Both the position numbers and the translations under genes were made by a program. A stretch of DNA of 64,000 bases from Cohnella sp. SGD-V74. GTDB taxonomy: Bacteria > Bacillota > Bacilli > Paenibacillales > Paenibacillaceae. Position 1 is the stretch's first letter. Every line of letters begins with the position of its first letter. Where the stretch lies: NCBI RefSeq assembly GCF_003001675.1, contig NZ_PVYW01000002.1, positions 496,001-560,000 on the forward strand. The letters run 5' to 3'. The notes beneath the pieces were generated by a model. The model had not been told where the DNA came from and made no database searches. It was given only the letters and a program-made list of their open reading frames with translations. Positions 1 through 7,944 of the stretch are shown in pieces.

Positions 1-633
1 AGCCACGGCCCGCTCCGCCCCGCGCTTGCGTTCCGCGAAGCTGTACGAGAAGCCGGGATCGCCCGCGAACAGCAGCTTGCGATGTCCTTTCTGCAGCAGG
101 AGGGAAGCAGCCTCATAGCCGCCTCGGTAATTGTCGGCAAGCACGTGATCCAGCTTCAGTCCGTCCGCCATGACATCCGCCAGCACGACGGGAATGCCTG
201 TCGCCAGCACTTCCGCAATGTAGCCGACGGGGACGCGGCCCATGACGATCGCGCCATCGACCTTGCGGTCCGTTATGCAGCTCGGCAGGCCGCTCTTCAC
301 CGGTTCGTCCGTCGCGATGCAGCCCAGCACGAGACTGAACGCCGAGCGATGAAGCTCCTCCTCCGTCCCGCCAACGACCTTGCCCCAGAACTCGGCGTCC
401 CTGAGATGCGCGCGCGGCATCAGCACCGCCACGTTGCCCGTGCGCGAAGAAGGAACTGCCGCAGCGGAAGAGTTGATCGGATACCCCAGCTCCATCGCCG
501 TCAGTCTCACCTGTTCCTTCGTCCTGTCGCTGACCTGCGCGTCGCCGGCCAGCGCTCTGGACACCAGCGATTTCGATATGCCTAATTTGTCAGCGATATG
601 CTGCATCGTCGGCTTTTTTCTTGATCCGTTCAC
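1..633 (-). CDS. LacI-family transcriptional regulator, 3' end outside the window
   Basis: The visible 211 residues start with a LacI-type helix-turn-helix (residues about 5-50, with MQHIADKLGISKSLVSRAL) followed by a periplasmic-binding-protein-like sensor domain (GNVAVLMPRAHL, later LADNYRGGYEAASLLLQKGH). The family represses sugar genes until a sugar ligand binds. The start chosen is GTG at 633, because the HTH begins right after it; GGAAGGAG lies about 13 bases upstream, a rather long gap. The gene runs off the left edge, so about 120 residues of the ligand domain are missing and the target cannot be inferred. Confidence 0.9.
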   Translation of the reverse strand, partial: MNGSRKKPTMQHIADKLGISKSLVSRALAGDAQVSDRTKEQVRLTAMELGYPINSSAAAVPSSRTGNVAVLMPRAHLRDAEFWGKVVGGTEEELHRSAFSLVLGCIATDEPVKSGLPSCITDRKVDGAIVMGRVPVGYIAEVLATGIPVVLADVMADGLKLDHVLADNYRGGYEAASLLLQKGHRKLLFAGDPGFSYSFAERKRGAERAVA

Positions 634-662
634 CTTCGCGTCTTGTCTCCTTCCGCTGAAAA

Positions 663-680
663 CTTCCGCCCGGGCGGAAG
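663..680 (-). terminator. Perfect 18-bp palindrome between the DUF4157 and LacI genes
   Basis: CTTCCGCCC and GGGCGGAAG are perfect inverted repeats with no spacer. Read on the minus strand the palindrome is followed by TTTT, so it may end the DUF4157 transcript. It also has the central CpG of LacI-family operators and lies 30 bases upstream of the LacI start, so an autoregulatory operator is equally possible. A second hairpin (GCGGCA/TGCCGC) adjoins it at 680-696. Confidence 0.45.
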
Positions 681-729
681 CGGCAAGGGATGCCGCCCTT
701 CCCGGGAGCATCCCTGCTGGTCGCAAGCC

Positions 730-1137
730 TTAAATAGGGTCGGGCAAGGTTGGCTGCACCCGGCCTTGCGCCTGCTGCATGACGTGCCAAGCTTCGTGAG
801 GCGTATGCTGTTCCTGGCCGGAGGCGACGTGAATATCGCTCCCTTGCGCGTACGCATGGGCGTTAAGCTGCGCCGGTTTGTCGGAATTGTAGTGGACTTT
901 CACGTCGTCCATCGAATAGCCGGACAAATTCTCCATCCCGCTCCTCAAGTTGTCCGGAAGCCCCGAGGCCTCCTGTTCCATCATGCCCATCGTCGCTTGA
1001 TTGCCGACCGACGCCTGCATCGCCAGTATCCGGTCTGCCTGCATGCCATGCGACGGGGAAGCGTTCCGCCCCGCGTTCCCTTGCGCGCGCCCGCCGCCCG
1101 CCGTCGACTTTGTCCCCTGAAAACGCCTCGCCGCCAT
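730..1137 (-). CDS. Minimal stand-alone DUF4157 protein
   Basis: This 135-residue protein has a Gly/Ala-rich, disordered-looking N-terminus (1-35) and then a DUF4157 domain (about 58-130): LPDNLRSGMENLSG, DVKVHYNS, AQGSDIHVASGQ and the metallopeptidase-like HEAWHVMQQ motif, ending in GRVQPT. DUF4157 is known from extracellular contractile injection system loci and polymorphic toxins, usually at the N-terminus of much longer proteins. Here nothing follows the domain, there is no signal peptide, and no tail-like or toxin gene is near. The start ATG at 1137 has AAAGGGCGG upstream. Substrate and partner are unknown. Confidence 0.8.
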   Translation of the reverse strand: MAARRFQGTKSTAGGGRAQGNAGRNASPSHGMQADRILAMQASVGNQATMGMMEQEASGLPDNLRSGMENLSGYSMDDVKVHYNSDKPAQLNAHAYAQGSDIHVASGQEQHTPHEAWHVMQQAQGRVQPTLPDPI

Positions 1138-1155
1138 TGCTCATCCGCCCTTTAA

Positions 1156-1722
1156 TCAGACTCGAAACAATCCGTACCCGTTTAACGGAACGACAGGCGT
1201 CCTATCGATCGCCAGCCCGTCCATGCTGCCGTGAAGCGCGACGTCCACGAGCCACTTCGTGAAGGGCGCCACGTTCATCGTCTCCATCTCCTCCAAGCTG
1301 TAGAACCCTGCGGCGTCGACCTCCGCCTGATCCGGGACCGGCTCTCCGCCGACGTAGTCCAACTCGAAAGCGATATACACATTATGTATGCTTCTCGGCT
1401 GATCGCGCAGCGCGATGATGCCTTTCACCGCGGCGTCAATGCCGCTCTCCTCTTTGACTTACCGGACGATCGTCTCCTCGATCGGCTCGAGCTGTTCGAT
1501 ATAGCCGCCCGGATTCGTCCAATAGCCCTTCCCGGGATCTTGCGCCCGGCGGACGAGCAGCACCTTGTCTTCCTTCACGACAAGCGCGCCCACGCCGATG
1601 CTGTAATTGCCCCAATGGACGAAGCTGCACTGCGTGCAGGCCCTTCTCGGCGTTCCGTCCACGTCTCTCGTCTCCATTTTGCCGCCGCATGCCGAACAAT
1701 AATTGATTTCCACCGATGTCAC
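1156..1722 (-). pseudogene. Nudix hydrolase with an in-frame stop inside the Nudix box
   Basis: One continuous frame of 188 residues is interrupted by a single TAA at 1459-1461. The N-terminus carries a zinc ribbon (CSACGGKM...RRACTQC), then the Nudix fold with GGYIEQLEPIEETIVR before the stop and VKEESGI after it. Aligned to the Nudix signature GX5EX7REUXEEXGU, the stop replaces exactly the first Glu of REUXEE, a metal-binding residue; GAA to TAA is one base change. Both halves keep family-like sequence without other damage, so the lesion is recent, or a sequencing error. Members with this zinc ribbon hydrolyse nucleotide diphosphate substrates; the specific one cannot be told here. Confidence 0.85.
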
Positions 1723-1781
1723 CTGCTCTGTTCGCCGTTAAACTCGCTACTCTCAGTTATACTCCTGCGGACCGAATCAGG

Positions 1782-1828
1782 CAAGGGGCATATCTCTTCC
1801 CGTCCAGCGGGAAGAGATATGCCCCTTG
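1782..1828. terminator. Perfect 21-bp stem hairpin behind the mannosidase gene
   Basis: Two perfect 21-base arms (1782-1802 and 1808-1828) enclose the loop TCCAG, 8 bases past the mannosidase stop. There is no T-run on either side, so it is not a canonical intrinsic terminator. It may protect the 3' end of the mRNA or be a small dispersed palindrome. Confidence 0.5.
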
Positions 1829-1835
1829 TACGCCT

Positions 1836-4800
1836 CTATTTCCGGAAGCGCAACGTTTTGACCTCGAAAGGCTTGAACGACAAGACGACTTTGGTCGCTC
1901 CGGCCGCGGCTTCCACGGGCAATTCCGCATAAACCTCGTCTTCGAGCATGTTCGTCTCCCGGGCCTCCGAGACGGCTGCGCCGATCGTGACGGAGCAGCG
2001 CGCCGACGCCCCTTTCGCTTCGTACGCCCGCGCGATCCAGTCTCCCGAGCCGTCTTCCGCGAGCTTGATCGCGTCGATGACGACGTTGTCCGCATCGCAG
2101 ACAATCAGGCTCGGTCCAGCCGCCGGCGCCTGTCCGCGGACTTGCAGCAGCGGAACATTCAGCCCGTAAGCTTCCCGCACGACCGGGTTGCTCATCCATC
2201 CGTCGTTCCAGACATGGACGGCATACGTGAACTCGTGCACGCCTTCGTCCGCGCGATCGTCCGGCCACCCTGGCGAACGCAGCAGCGTCAAGTTCATCTC
2301 CGAACCCAGCGCGTTGATGCCGTACTTGCAATCGTTCAGCAGCGAGAAGCAGCGGTTGCCTTCGATCATCGCCGACCACTTGTGTTGACCGACCTCGTAG
2401 CGGTCGGCGTCGTGAGGCCGCGAGTAGTGATTCGGCCGCTTCGCGTAACCGTACTGGATTTCGTGCAGCGCTTCGTTCGCGTGGAGATCCAAATCGAAGC
2501 CGACCTTCAGCAGCTTGTGCCTTTCCTTCCAATCTATCCGGGTCGCGAACTTGACCGTGCGGCTTCCAGCTTCGAGGCGGATTTCCTGGACTAGACGAGA
2601 GCGGTTCAGTTGCCGTTCGACGAGTACGGAAGCGACCAGTGGACCTTCCGAAACGACGGATATCGCGGCTGGCTCTTCCAACGCGACCAGCGACTCGGCA
2701 TACCGGCGGTCGATCTCCCAAGCGTCGTAATTGGAAGTTTGGTCGCGGTACATCTTGAACCTGTTGCCCGGGCTGTTCAGCCACTCGGAACCCGTTTCCT
2801 TATCGTACAGGCTCGTTATTTCCCCGAACTCGTTCAGCGTCACTCGCAGCAGCTCGTTCTCCAGTCCTCCTGCGGTCGCAACGACCAAGCCCTGATGAGC
2901 GGAAACGCCGACTGCATCGGACTCGCTCACCGATGCTTGCCCGAACGCGGGCACCGTCACTCTTGCGAACCCGCCTTTGCCCTTCGTTCCGTCCGCAGGC
3001 AGCTCTACGATTTCCGTCCGCTCCCAGGGCAGCGAGTTGAAGAACGTCGCTTTCCCATCGGAACCGTCCGTCAACGCCGCAGCCGCTTCGCCGGCAATCG
3101 ACCGGACGTCCCGGATCAGTTCCTCGAACTCCCGCTCCGCCTCCTCGTGAACTCGCGTGATCGAGGTGCCCGGGAGAATGTCGTGGAATTGCAGCAGGAG
3201 CAGCCGCTTCCAGAGCTCCTCCAGTTCCTTCGCGGGGTAAGCTCTCCCTGCCTGCAAGCTGGCGATTGTACACCATACTTCCGCTTCCCGCAAGGCGAAC
3301 TCCGCCTGCCTGTTGCCCGTCTTCATTTTCGCCTGGGACGTTAAAGTTCCTCTGTGGGCGGGATAGTACAGCTCTCCGACATAGCGCGCGTCCGGCATGC
3401 CCCTCTCCGCCAAATCCTCGAAATAATCGATCGGAGACGCAATGACCGTCCGGGGAACCCCTTCGAGATTGCCCATTCTGCGCAAAAACTCAAGATCGTC
3501 GCGGTTCGCTCCCCCTCCGCCGTCCCCGTACCCAAATTGCACGAGTCGGGTCGAGATGCCTTCCTTCTGCACGCGCTCGTTCCACTGGATCAACGCGTAC
3601 TTGACGTCCGCCGGATTCGGGAACGGACCGTAGTCGAGCAGATGCACGGGAACCGACGATCCGTCGATGCCCTCCCAGTCGAACGTGTTGTACGGGAATG
3701 GGTCGACGACGTTGTCGTAGGTCTGGAACATTTTGACGGAGGCGAAGCAGCGGATGCCGCTCTTGCGCATGATTTGCGGCAGGCTGCCCGAATAGCCGAA
3801 GACGTCGGGAAGCCACAGCATGCGGCTGTCCGTGCCGAATTCCTCGCGGTAGAACCGCTGGCCGTACAGGAACTGGCGGACGAGACTTTCGCCGCTCGGA
3901 ATGTTCGTATCGGGCTCCACCCACATGCCGCCTTCCGGAATGATGCGCCCCTCGGCCACATATGCCTTGATTCTCCCATACAGCTCGGGATACAGCTCCT
4001 TAACCATGCGGAAAAGATAAGGCTGGCTCTGCGTGTACCGATACTCCGAGTACTCGTCCAGCAGCGCGAGCTGATTGGACAGCGTTCTGGCGATTTTGCG
4101 CTTCGTCTCTTCGAGCGGCCACAGCCAGGCGATATCCAGATGGGACTGGCCCATCATGAACAACGTGGGCACGGTTGAGCCGTTCACGCATTCGAGCAGC
4201 GGCTTCAAGATCGCCCTCGCCCGCAGCGCGGCTTCCGACGCGACCGCCGCATCCTCGGATGCGGCCAGTTCCCAATCGATGTCCGCGATCAGTCGGGAGA
4301 AGCCTTTGTCGATCTCCGCGACCCGCAGGGAAGAAGCCTCAAGCCCTTCGCGAAGCTGGTACAGCGCGGCCAGGTCGATGAAGAACTGGTACCACTCCTC
4401 GTTCACAACCGATACGGTCGTTCGGCCGCAGACCGGCAGCTCGCGATCGTGTCCGGCGTAAGCTTCGGCCAACAAGTCGAACCGCTCCCCCGCCTTGGCT
4501 TGCAGCGATAGCGTCGTCCAGCGATGCTGCCAATCTTTCGATCCTGCCAGCTTGCCGTTAATGTAGATCGTGCTCTCCGAGCCGAAGTCGGGCTCCAGCG
4601 CGATTCGCCGTCCTTCCGCCTCCGGAGGCGCGACGAACGTCCCTTTGAACCACCCGTAGTGCCAGGACTCCCCCCACTTATCGCCCGGCCGAATCGGGGA
4701 GAATGCTGCCTCCGCAGCTTCCTCCACCGGCATCCACTTATTCGCCGGAAGATACGCGATGTCGAGCGGTTCGCCGATCTTGCGGTAGATGAACCGGTCC

Positions 4801-4850
4801 TTCTCTCTTAACCATTTCTCAATATGAAACAACACTTCTCTATTTCGCAT
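1836..4850 (-). CDS. Alpha-mannosidase, glycoside hydrolase family 38
   Basis: The 1004-residue protein hydrolyses terminal alpha-mannosides, probably from imported oligosaccharides, since there is no signal peptide. It shows the GH38 zinc-site motif MGQSHLDIAWLWP (about residues 233-245) and WLPDVFGYSG, whose Asp (about 349) is the expected nucleophile, followed by the helical and beta-rich C-terminal domains usual for this family and length. The ATG at 4850 is preferred over the TTG at 4859: AGGAGG (4861-4866) is 10 bases from the ATG but almost touches the TTG. It is the last gene of the importer and regulator locus to its right, has its own TTGACA/TATCAT promoter and a perfect operator between promoter and start. 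Confidence 0.95.
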   Translation of the reverse strand: MRNREVLFHIEKWLREKDRFIYRKIGEPLDIAYLPANKWMPVEEAAEAAFSPIRPGDKWGESWHYGWFKGTFVAPPEAEGRRIALEPDFGSESTIYINGKLAGSKDWQHRWTTLSLQAKAGERFDLLAEAYAGHDRELPVCGRTTVSVVNEEWYQFFIDLAALYQLREGLEASSLRVAEIDKGFSRLIADIDWELAASEDAAVASEAALRARAILKPLLECVNGSTVPTLFMMGQSHLDIAWLWPLEETKRKIARTLSNQLALLDEYSEYRYTQSQPYLFRMVKELYPELYGRIKAYVAEGRIIPEGGMWVEPDTNIPSGESLVRQFLYGQRFYREEFGTDSRMLWLPDVFGYSGSLPQIMRKSGIRCFASVKMFQTYDNVVDPFPYNTFDWEGIDGSSVPVHLLDYGPFPNPADVKYALIQWNERVQKEGISTRLVQFGYGDGGGGANRDDLEFLRRMGNLEGVPRTVIASPIDYFEDLAERGMPDARYVGELYYPAHRGTLTSQAKMKTGNRQAEFALREAEVWCTIASLQAGRAYPAKELEELWKRLLLLQFHDILPGTSITRVHEEAEREFEELIRDVRSIAGEAAAALTDGSDGKATFFNSLPWERTEIVELPADGTKGKGGFARVTVPAFGQASVSESDAVGVSAHQGLVVATAGGLENELLRVTLNEFGEITSLYDKETGSEWLNSPGNRFKMYRDQTSNYDAWEIDRRYAESLVALEEPAAISVVSEGPLVASVLVERQLNRSRLVQEIRLEAGSRTVKFATRIDWKERHKLLKVGFDLDLHANEALHEIQYGYAKRPNHYSRPHDADRYEVGQHKWSAMIEGNRCFSLLNDCKYGINALGSEMNLTLLRSPGWPDDRADEGVHEFTYAVHVWNDGWMSNPVVREAYGLNVPLLQVRGQAPAAGPSLIVCDADNVVIDAIKLAEDGSGDWIARAYEAKGASARCSVTIGAAVSEARETNMLEDEVYAELPVEAAAGATKVVLSFKPFEVKTLRFRK

Positions 4851-4866
4851 GTCGGGCAAACCTCCT

Positions 4867-4888
4867 TTGTATCATTAAATTGATACAA
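4867..4888. promoter_or_regulatory. Probable operator of the GntR-LacI repressor
   Basis: TTGTATCA and TGATACAA form perfect 8-base arms with a 6-base AT spacer, directly before the ribosome binding site of the mannosidase gene. A related half site lies in the repressor's own promoter at 6230-6238. The position, downstream of the -10 box, fits repression by blocking elongation. Confidence 0.75.
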
Positions 4889-4920
4889 ATAAAAATTATC
4901 TGTATTACTTTTCTTCATGA

Positions 4921-4949
4921 ATGATAGTTTAGCGACCCAATATTGTCAA
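4921..4949 (-). promoter_or_regulatory. Sigma-A promoter of the mannosidase gene
   Basis: TTGACA (4949-4944) and TATCAT (4926-4921) are separated by 17 bases on the minus strand, an almost ideal vegetative promoter. The perfect palindrome at 4867-4888 follows within the leader. Confidence 0.8.
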
Positions 4950-4993
4950 TTCGTTTTACTGATATCGAATAACTTTAATACAGATGATATAGG

Positions 4994-5024
4994 AAAGGGC
5001 TGCTCGCTTATCGAACAGCCCTTT
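4994..5024 (-). terminator. Hairpin after the GntR-LacI regulator
   Basis: AAAGGGCTG and CAGCCCTTT pair around a 13-base loop, 17 bases past the regulator stop. On the minus strand only three Ts follow, so termination may be moderate. Confidence 0.6.
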
Positions 5025-5040
5025 TCAGCTTGCCTGACTC

Positions 5041-6177
5041 TTATCTCGTTTCTTCCCGGTCCGCTTGCCGCGGCACTCCAATCTGGGCGACCGTGCCGCC
5101 CTTATGAATCTCCGCCTTGCAGATTTGGCCCAGAACAGACTGATGCCCCTTGCCTTCGATCAGATTCATCAATTGGACGGCCGCGGTTCTTCCCATATCG
5201 TAGAAGGGCTGATTGACGCCAGTTACGTCCAGCTTGAATTTGCGGTTCAGGTTGACGGCGTCATACGACACGAGCGAGACGTCTCCCGGCATGGCCATCC
5301 CCAACTTGTTCAAGGCGGCGATGACCGCTTCCGCGATCTGGTCGTTCGCCGCGAACACGGCCGTGCATCCCCGCAGCCGAATCACTTCCGCGACGCGCGA
5401 CGCGTATGCTTCGAACTCTTCTTCGAAATTTTCGAAACGGGTCGGGATAAGAATGTCCTGTTCCGGCGAAAATTCGAGCCCGCGATCCAAATAAGCCTGC
5501 TTAAAGCCCAAAAACCGTTCGTTCAGCGTACTCAAGTCGGAATTCCGGATGAAGACGACGTTGCGATGGCCATGATCGATGAGCAGCTTCGTCAGACTGT
5601 AAGCTCCAGCCACGTTGTCGCTAGTGACGAACGGAATATCGCTGTCATAGAGATGACGGTCGAGAAACACGAGCGGCGTTCCGTTGCTCTGCAGCCATTC
5701 GAACAACCGCTTGTTGCGCTCCAAGTTCTCCCGGTCTACGAACGGGCTCAGGATGACGCCGTCCACTCGCTTCGCGACCGCCCCCTTGATCAACGATTCC
5801 AGCTTCTCCAAGCTTCTGTCGTCGCTGTAGCTGAGCAAGTGAAAGCCGTGAACGTGCAGCACGTCCTCGATGCCCCGAAGCGCCGTCGCCCAAAGAGGGT
5901 TTTCGATGCCGATGACGGAAGCCGCGACAAGGCCCGATCCGCCGTGTTCCGCCTTCGCTTTCACTCCGCTGTCGACGAATGTCCCCCTCCGGCTGTCCCG
6001 CTTCAGCAGCCCGTCCGCGCACAGCTCTTTGATCGCTTTCTCGACCGTGTTGACACTGGCCTGATAATGAACGGCAAAATCCCGACTGGAGGGCAGCTTC
6101 GCGTTTTTGAGCCATTCGCCCTCCATAATTCTGCGCTTGATGTCGTCTTTGATACGGGAATAGGGATAACTCGACAT
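5041..6177 (-). CDS. GntR-type HTH fused to a LacI-type sugar sensor (AraR-like repressor)
   Basis: The 378 residues combine a GntR winged helix (about 5-70: YSRIKDDIKRRIMEGEW, ASVNTVEKAIKELCADGLL) with a periplasmic-binding-like effector domain (about 80-365: VIGIENPLWATALRGIEDV, VTSDNVAGAYSLTKLLID, VFAANDQIAEAVIAAL). This is the architecture of the arabinose repressor AraR. Such proteins bind palindromes and release them with sugar. Its likely sites are the perfect TTGTATCA palindrome before the mannosidase gene and the half site in its own promoter. The neighbouring mannosidase and importer suggest a mannose-containing inducer; that is an inference. Confidence 0.9.
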   Translation of the reverse strand: MSSYPYSRIKDDIKRRIMEGEWLKNAKLPSSRDFAVHYQASVNTVEKAIKELCADGLLKRDSRRGTFVDSGVKAKAEHGGSGLVAASVIGIENPLWATALRGIEDVLHVHGFHLLSYSDDRSLEKLESLIKGAVAKRVDGVILSPFVDRENLERNKRLFEWLQSNGTPLVFLDRHLYDSDIPFVTSDNVAGAYSLTKLLIDHGHRNVVFIRNSDLSTLNERFLGFKQAYLDRGLEFSPEQDILIPTRFENFEEEFEAYASRVAEVIRLRGCTAVFAANDQIAEAVIAALNKLGMAMPGDVSLVSYDAVNLNRKFKLDVTGVNQPFYDMGRTAAVQLMNLIEGKGHQSVLGQICKAEIHKGGTVAQIGVPRQADREETR

Positions 6178-6217
6178 AGCCTACGATTCCTTTCCTTCTA
6201 CGAACAAGAATACATAG

Positions 6218-6247
6218 ACTATAGTTCACTTGTATCAACTGTGTCAA
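6218..6247 (-). promoter_or_regulatory. Promoter of the GntR-LacI regulator with an operator half site
   Basis: TTGACA (6247-6242) and TATAGT (6223-6218) are 18 bases apart on the minus strand. The spacer holds TTGATACAA (6238-6230), the same half site as in the mannosidase operator, so the repressor probably controls its own gene. Confidence 0.75.
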
Positions 6248-6282
6248 TTTACGTGCATTCTTAATTTCTTTCGTCTCACGCT

Positions 6283-7899
6283 TTATTGCAAGCCCGCGTA
6301 CAATTGCCGAGCTTCCTCCATCACCTTGTCTCCGCCCATGGCGTTCCACTCGGCAACATATTTATCGAAATCGTCCAGACTGCTTCGTCCGGAAATGAAG
6401 TTGATGAACGATTTGACCGTAAATTGATCCAACCGATCAAAATAATCGTTATAGACGGGTTTGTGCACGGGATACAAAATATCGTATTTGCCCTTGCCTG
6501 TCTGTTCCGCTTCCCGCCGAATCTCTCTGTACTGAGGCGCGGTCATAAACGGCGCTTGCAGATCGTAGTTGTTGAAGATACCGTCATAATGATAGATGCT
6601 GCGGTCAATGCCGAATTTCTGCTGCTCCTCCTTTTTATCGTAAGGAGGAATCCATTCGTAGGCTTCGCCGTTTTTCCGGAAGGTAACCCCTTCCTCGCCG
6701 TAGTTGGCTAACTCCAAATACTCGGGCTCGAAATTGAAAGCTTCGATCATCTCGATATACCGAATCATCTTCTCCCGATCCTGTTCCATGTGCTTGAGGA
6801 ACAGCACGCCGGAGTTGGTCATCGGATTGCCTTGCGTCAAGCCGGCATCGCCATTGGGACCTTGCGGACCGTTCAGCACAAGCCATTTGGCATCGGGCAT
6901 CTTGTCGACGTATTTGCCTTCGAAGAACGCTTCCGGTGGAATAAAGTTCCACCAGGCGGATTGCAGCATGCCGACCTTCGATTCGAATACCTTCTGATCG
7001 AGGTTATCTCCCTTGTTAATGACAAACTCGGGATCGATCAGCCCCGCTTCATACCAACGGCGCAACACGGCAAGCGCATCCTTGGCGGCGGGTTCGATCT
7101 CGCCGCGCTTGATGGAGCCGTCCTTCTCGTAAAATAGGCCGGGATGTACGCCGAAAGCCGCAAATACGTAGCTGAACAAACCTTGGATGTCGTTAGCCGA
7201 ACCGAGTGCCGCCGATACGCCATAGGTATCCTTCTTGCCGTTATTGTCGGGATCGTCGTTGCGGAATTTGATCAACGCCTCTTCGAATTCGGCGAGCGTT
7301 TCCGGTTTTTTGGCAATGCCGACCTTCTCCAGCCAATCTTCCCGCATGCCCAGCGCGTTGACCGACACTGCGGGCGTCCACATATTCGGCATGGCGTAGT
7401 TTTTCCCGTCGCGTTGGAAGTAACGGAACGGATCGTCGCTGCCCATCACCTCTTTCAACCAAGCCATATATTTGGGCGCATGCTGCTCCAGCAGCTCGAT
7501 CGGAATTTCCGCAAGTACGCCCTGCTGCACGTATTGGTCGTATTCGGCAAAAGACATATCCTTGATGTAATCGGGAAAATCACCGGATACAATCATCAAA
7601 TTGACTTTTTCTTTGTAATTGTCGTCCATCACCAAGTGTTCGATATTCACGTTAAAGCGGTTCTCCGCATACTTCTTGGTAAAAGCGTTCTCTACCGGCA
7701 ATCCGCGAGTCCAAAATTTCATATCCAGCCGAGCCGCGCTCTCGCCTTCGTCGGAAGCGGCGGCCGAAACCTGCGGCTGCGATGTTGCGGAAGATTCGGC
7801 AGTTCCCTTGTTGCCGGAGCTGCTGCAGCCGGCCATCACCGTGCCCGCTACGATGATCATGCACAACATGGAGATAAGTCCGCGCTTGTTTTTTTTCAT
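6283..7899 (-). CDS. Extracellular solute-binding lipoprotein of an oligosaccharide importer (locus 1)
   Basis: The 538-residue protein has a lipoprotein signal (lipobox VMAGC, Cys25) and the two-lobed family-1 binding fold (LDMKFWTRGLPVENAF, SGDFPDYIKDMSFAEYDQYV, KKDTYGVSAALGSANDIQGL). It would be anchored outside the membrane and hand oligosaccharides to the two permeases upstream of it. Large binding proteins of this LipO type accompany LplB/YtcP permeases in Paenibacillus. The gene closes the transporter unit, 45 bases after the second permease. No ATPase is encoded; a shared MsmX-type ATPase elsewhere is expected. Confidence 0.92.
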   Translation of the reverse strand: MKKNKRGLISMLCMIIVAGTVMAGCSSSGNKGTAESSATSQPQVSAAASDEGESAARLDMKFWTRGLPVENAFTKKYAENRFNVNIEHLVMDDNYKEKVNLMIVSGDFPDYIKDMSFAEYDQYVQQGVLAEIPIELLEQHAPKYMAWLKEVMGSDDPFRYFQRDGKNYAMPNMWTPAVSVNALGMREDWLEKVGIAKKPETLAEFEEALIKFRNDDPDNNGKKDTYGVSAALGSANDIQGLFSYVFAAFGVHPGLFYEKDGSIKRGEIEPAAKDALAVLRRWYEAGLIDPEFVINKGDNLDQKVFESKVGMLQSAWWNFIPPEAFFEGKYVDKMPDAKWLVLNGPQGPNGDAGLTQGNPMTNSGVLFLKHMEQDREKMIRYIEMIEAFNFEPEYLELANYGEEGVTFRKNGEAYEWIPPYDKKEEQQKFGIDRSIYHYDGIFNNYDLQAPFMTAPQYREIRREAEQTGKGKYDILYPVHKPVYNDYFDRLDQFTVKSFINFISGRSSLDDFDKYVAEWNAMGGDKVMEEARQLYAGLQ

Positions 7900-7944
7900 G
7901 GTGCGCTCCCTCTTTTCAACAAATGTATAGTTGTATTAAGCAAA

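Noticed and set aside
1836-4859. TTG at 4859 as the mannosidase start
   Set aside because: AGGAGG would end one base before it; the ATG at 4850 has a normal 10-base spacing.
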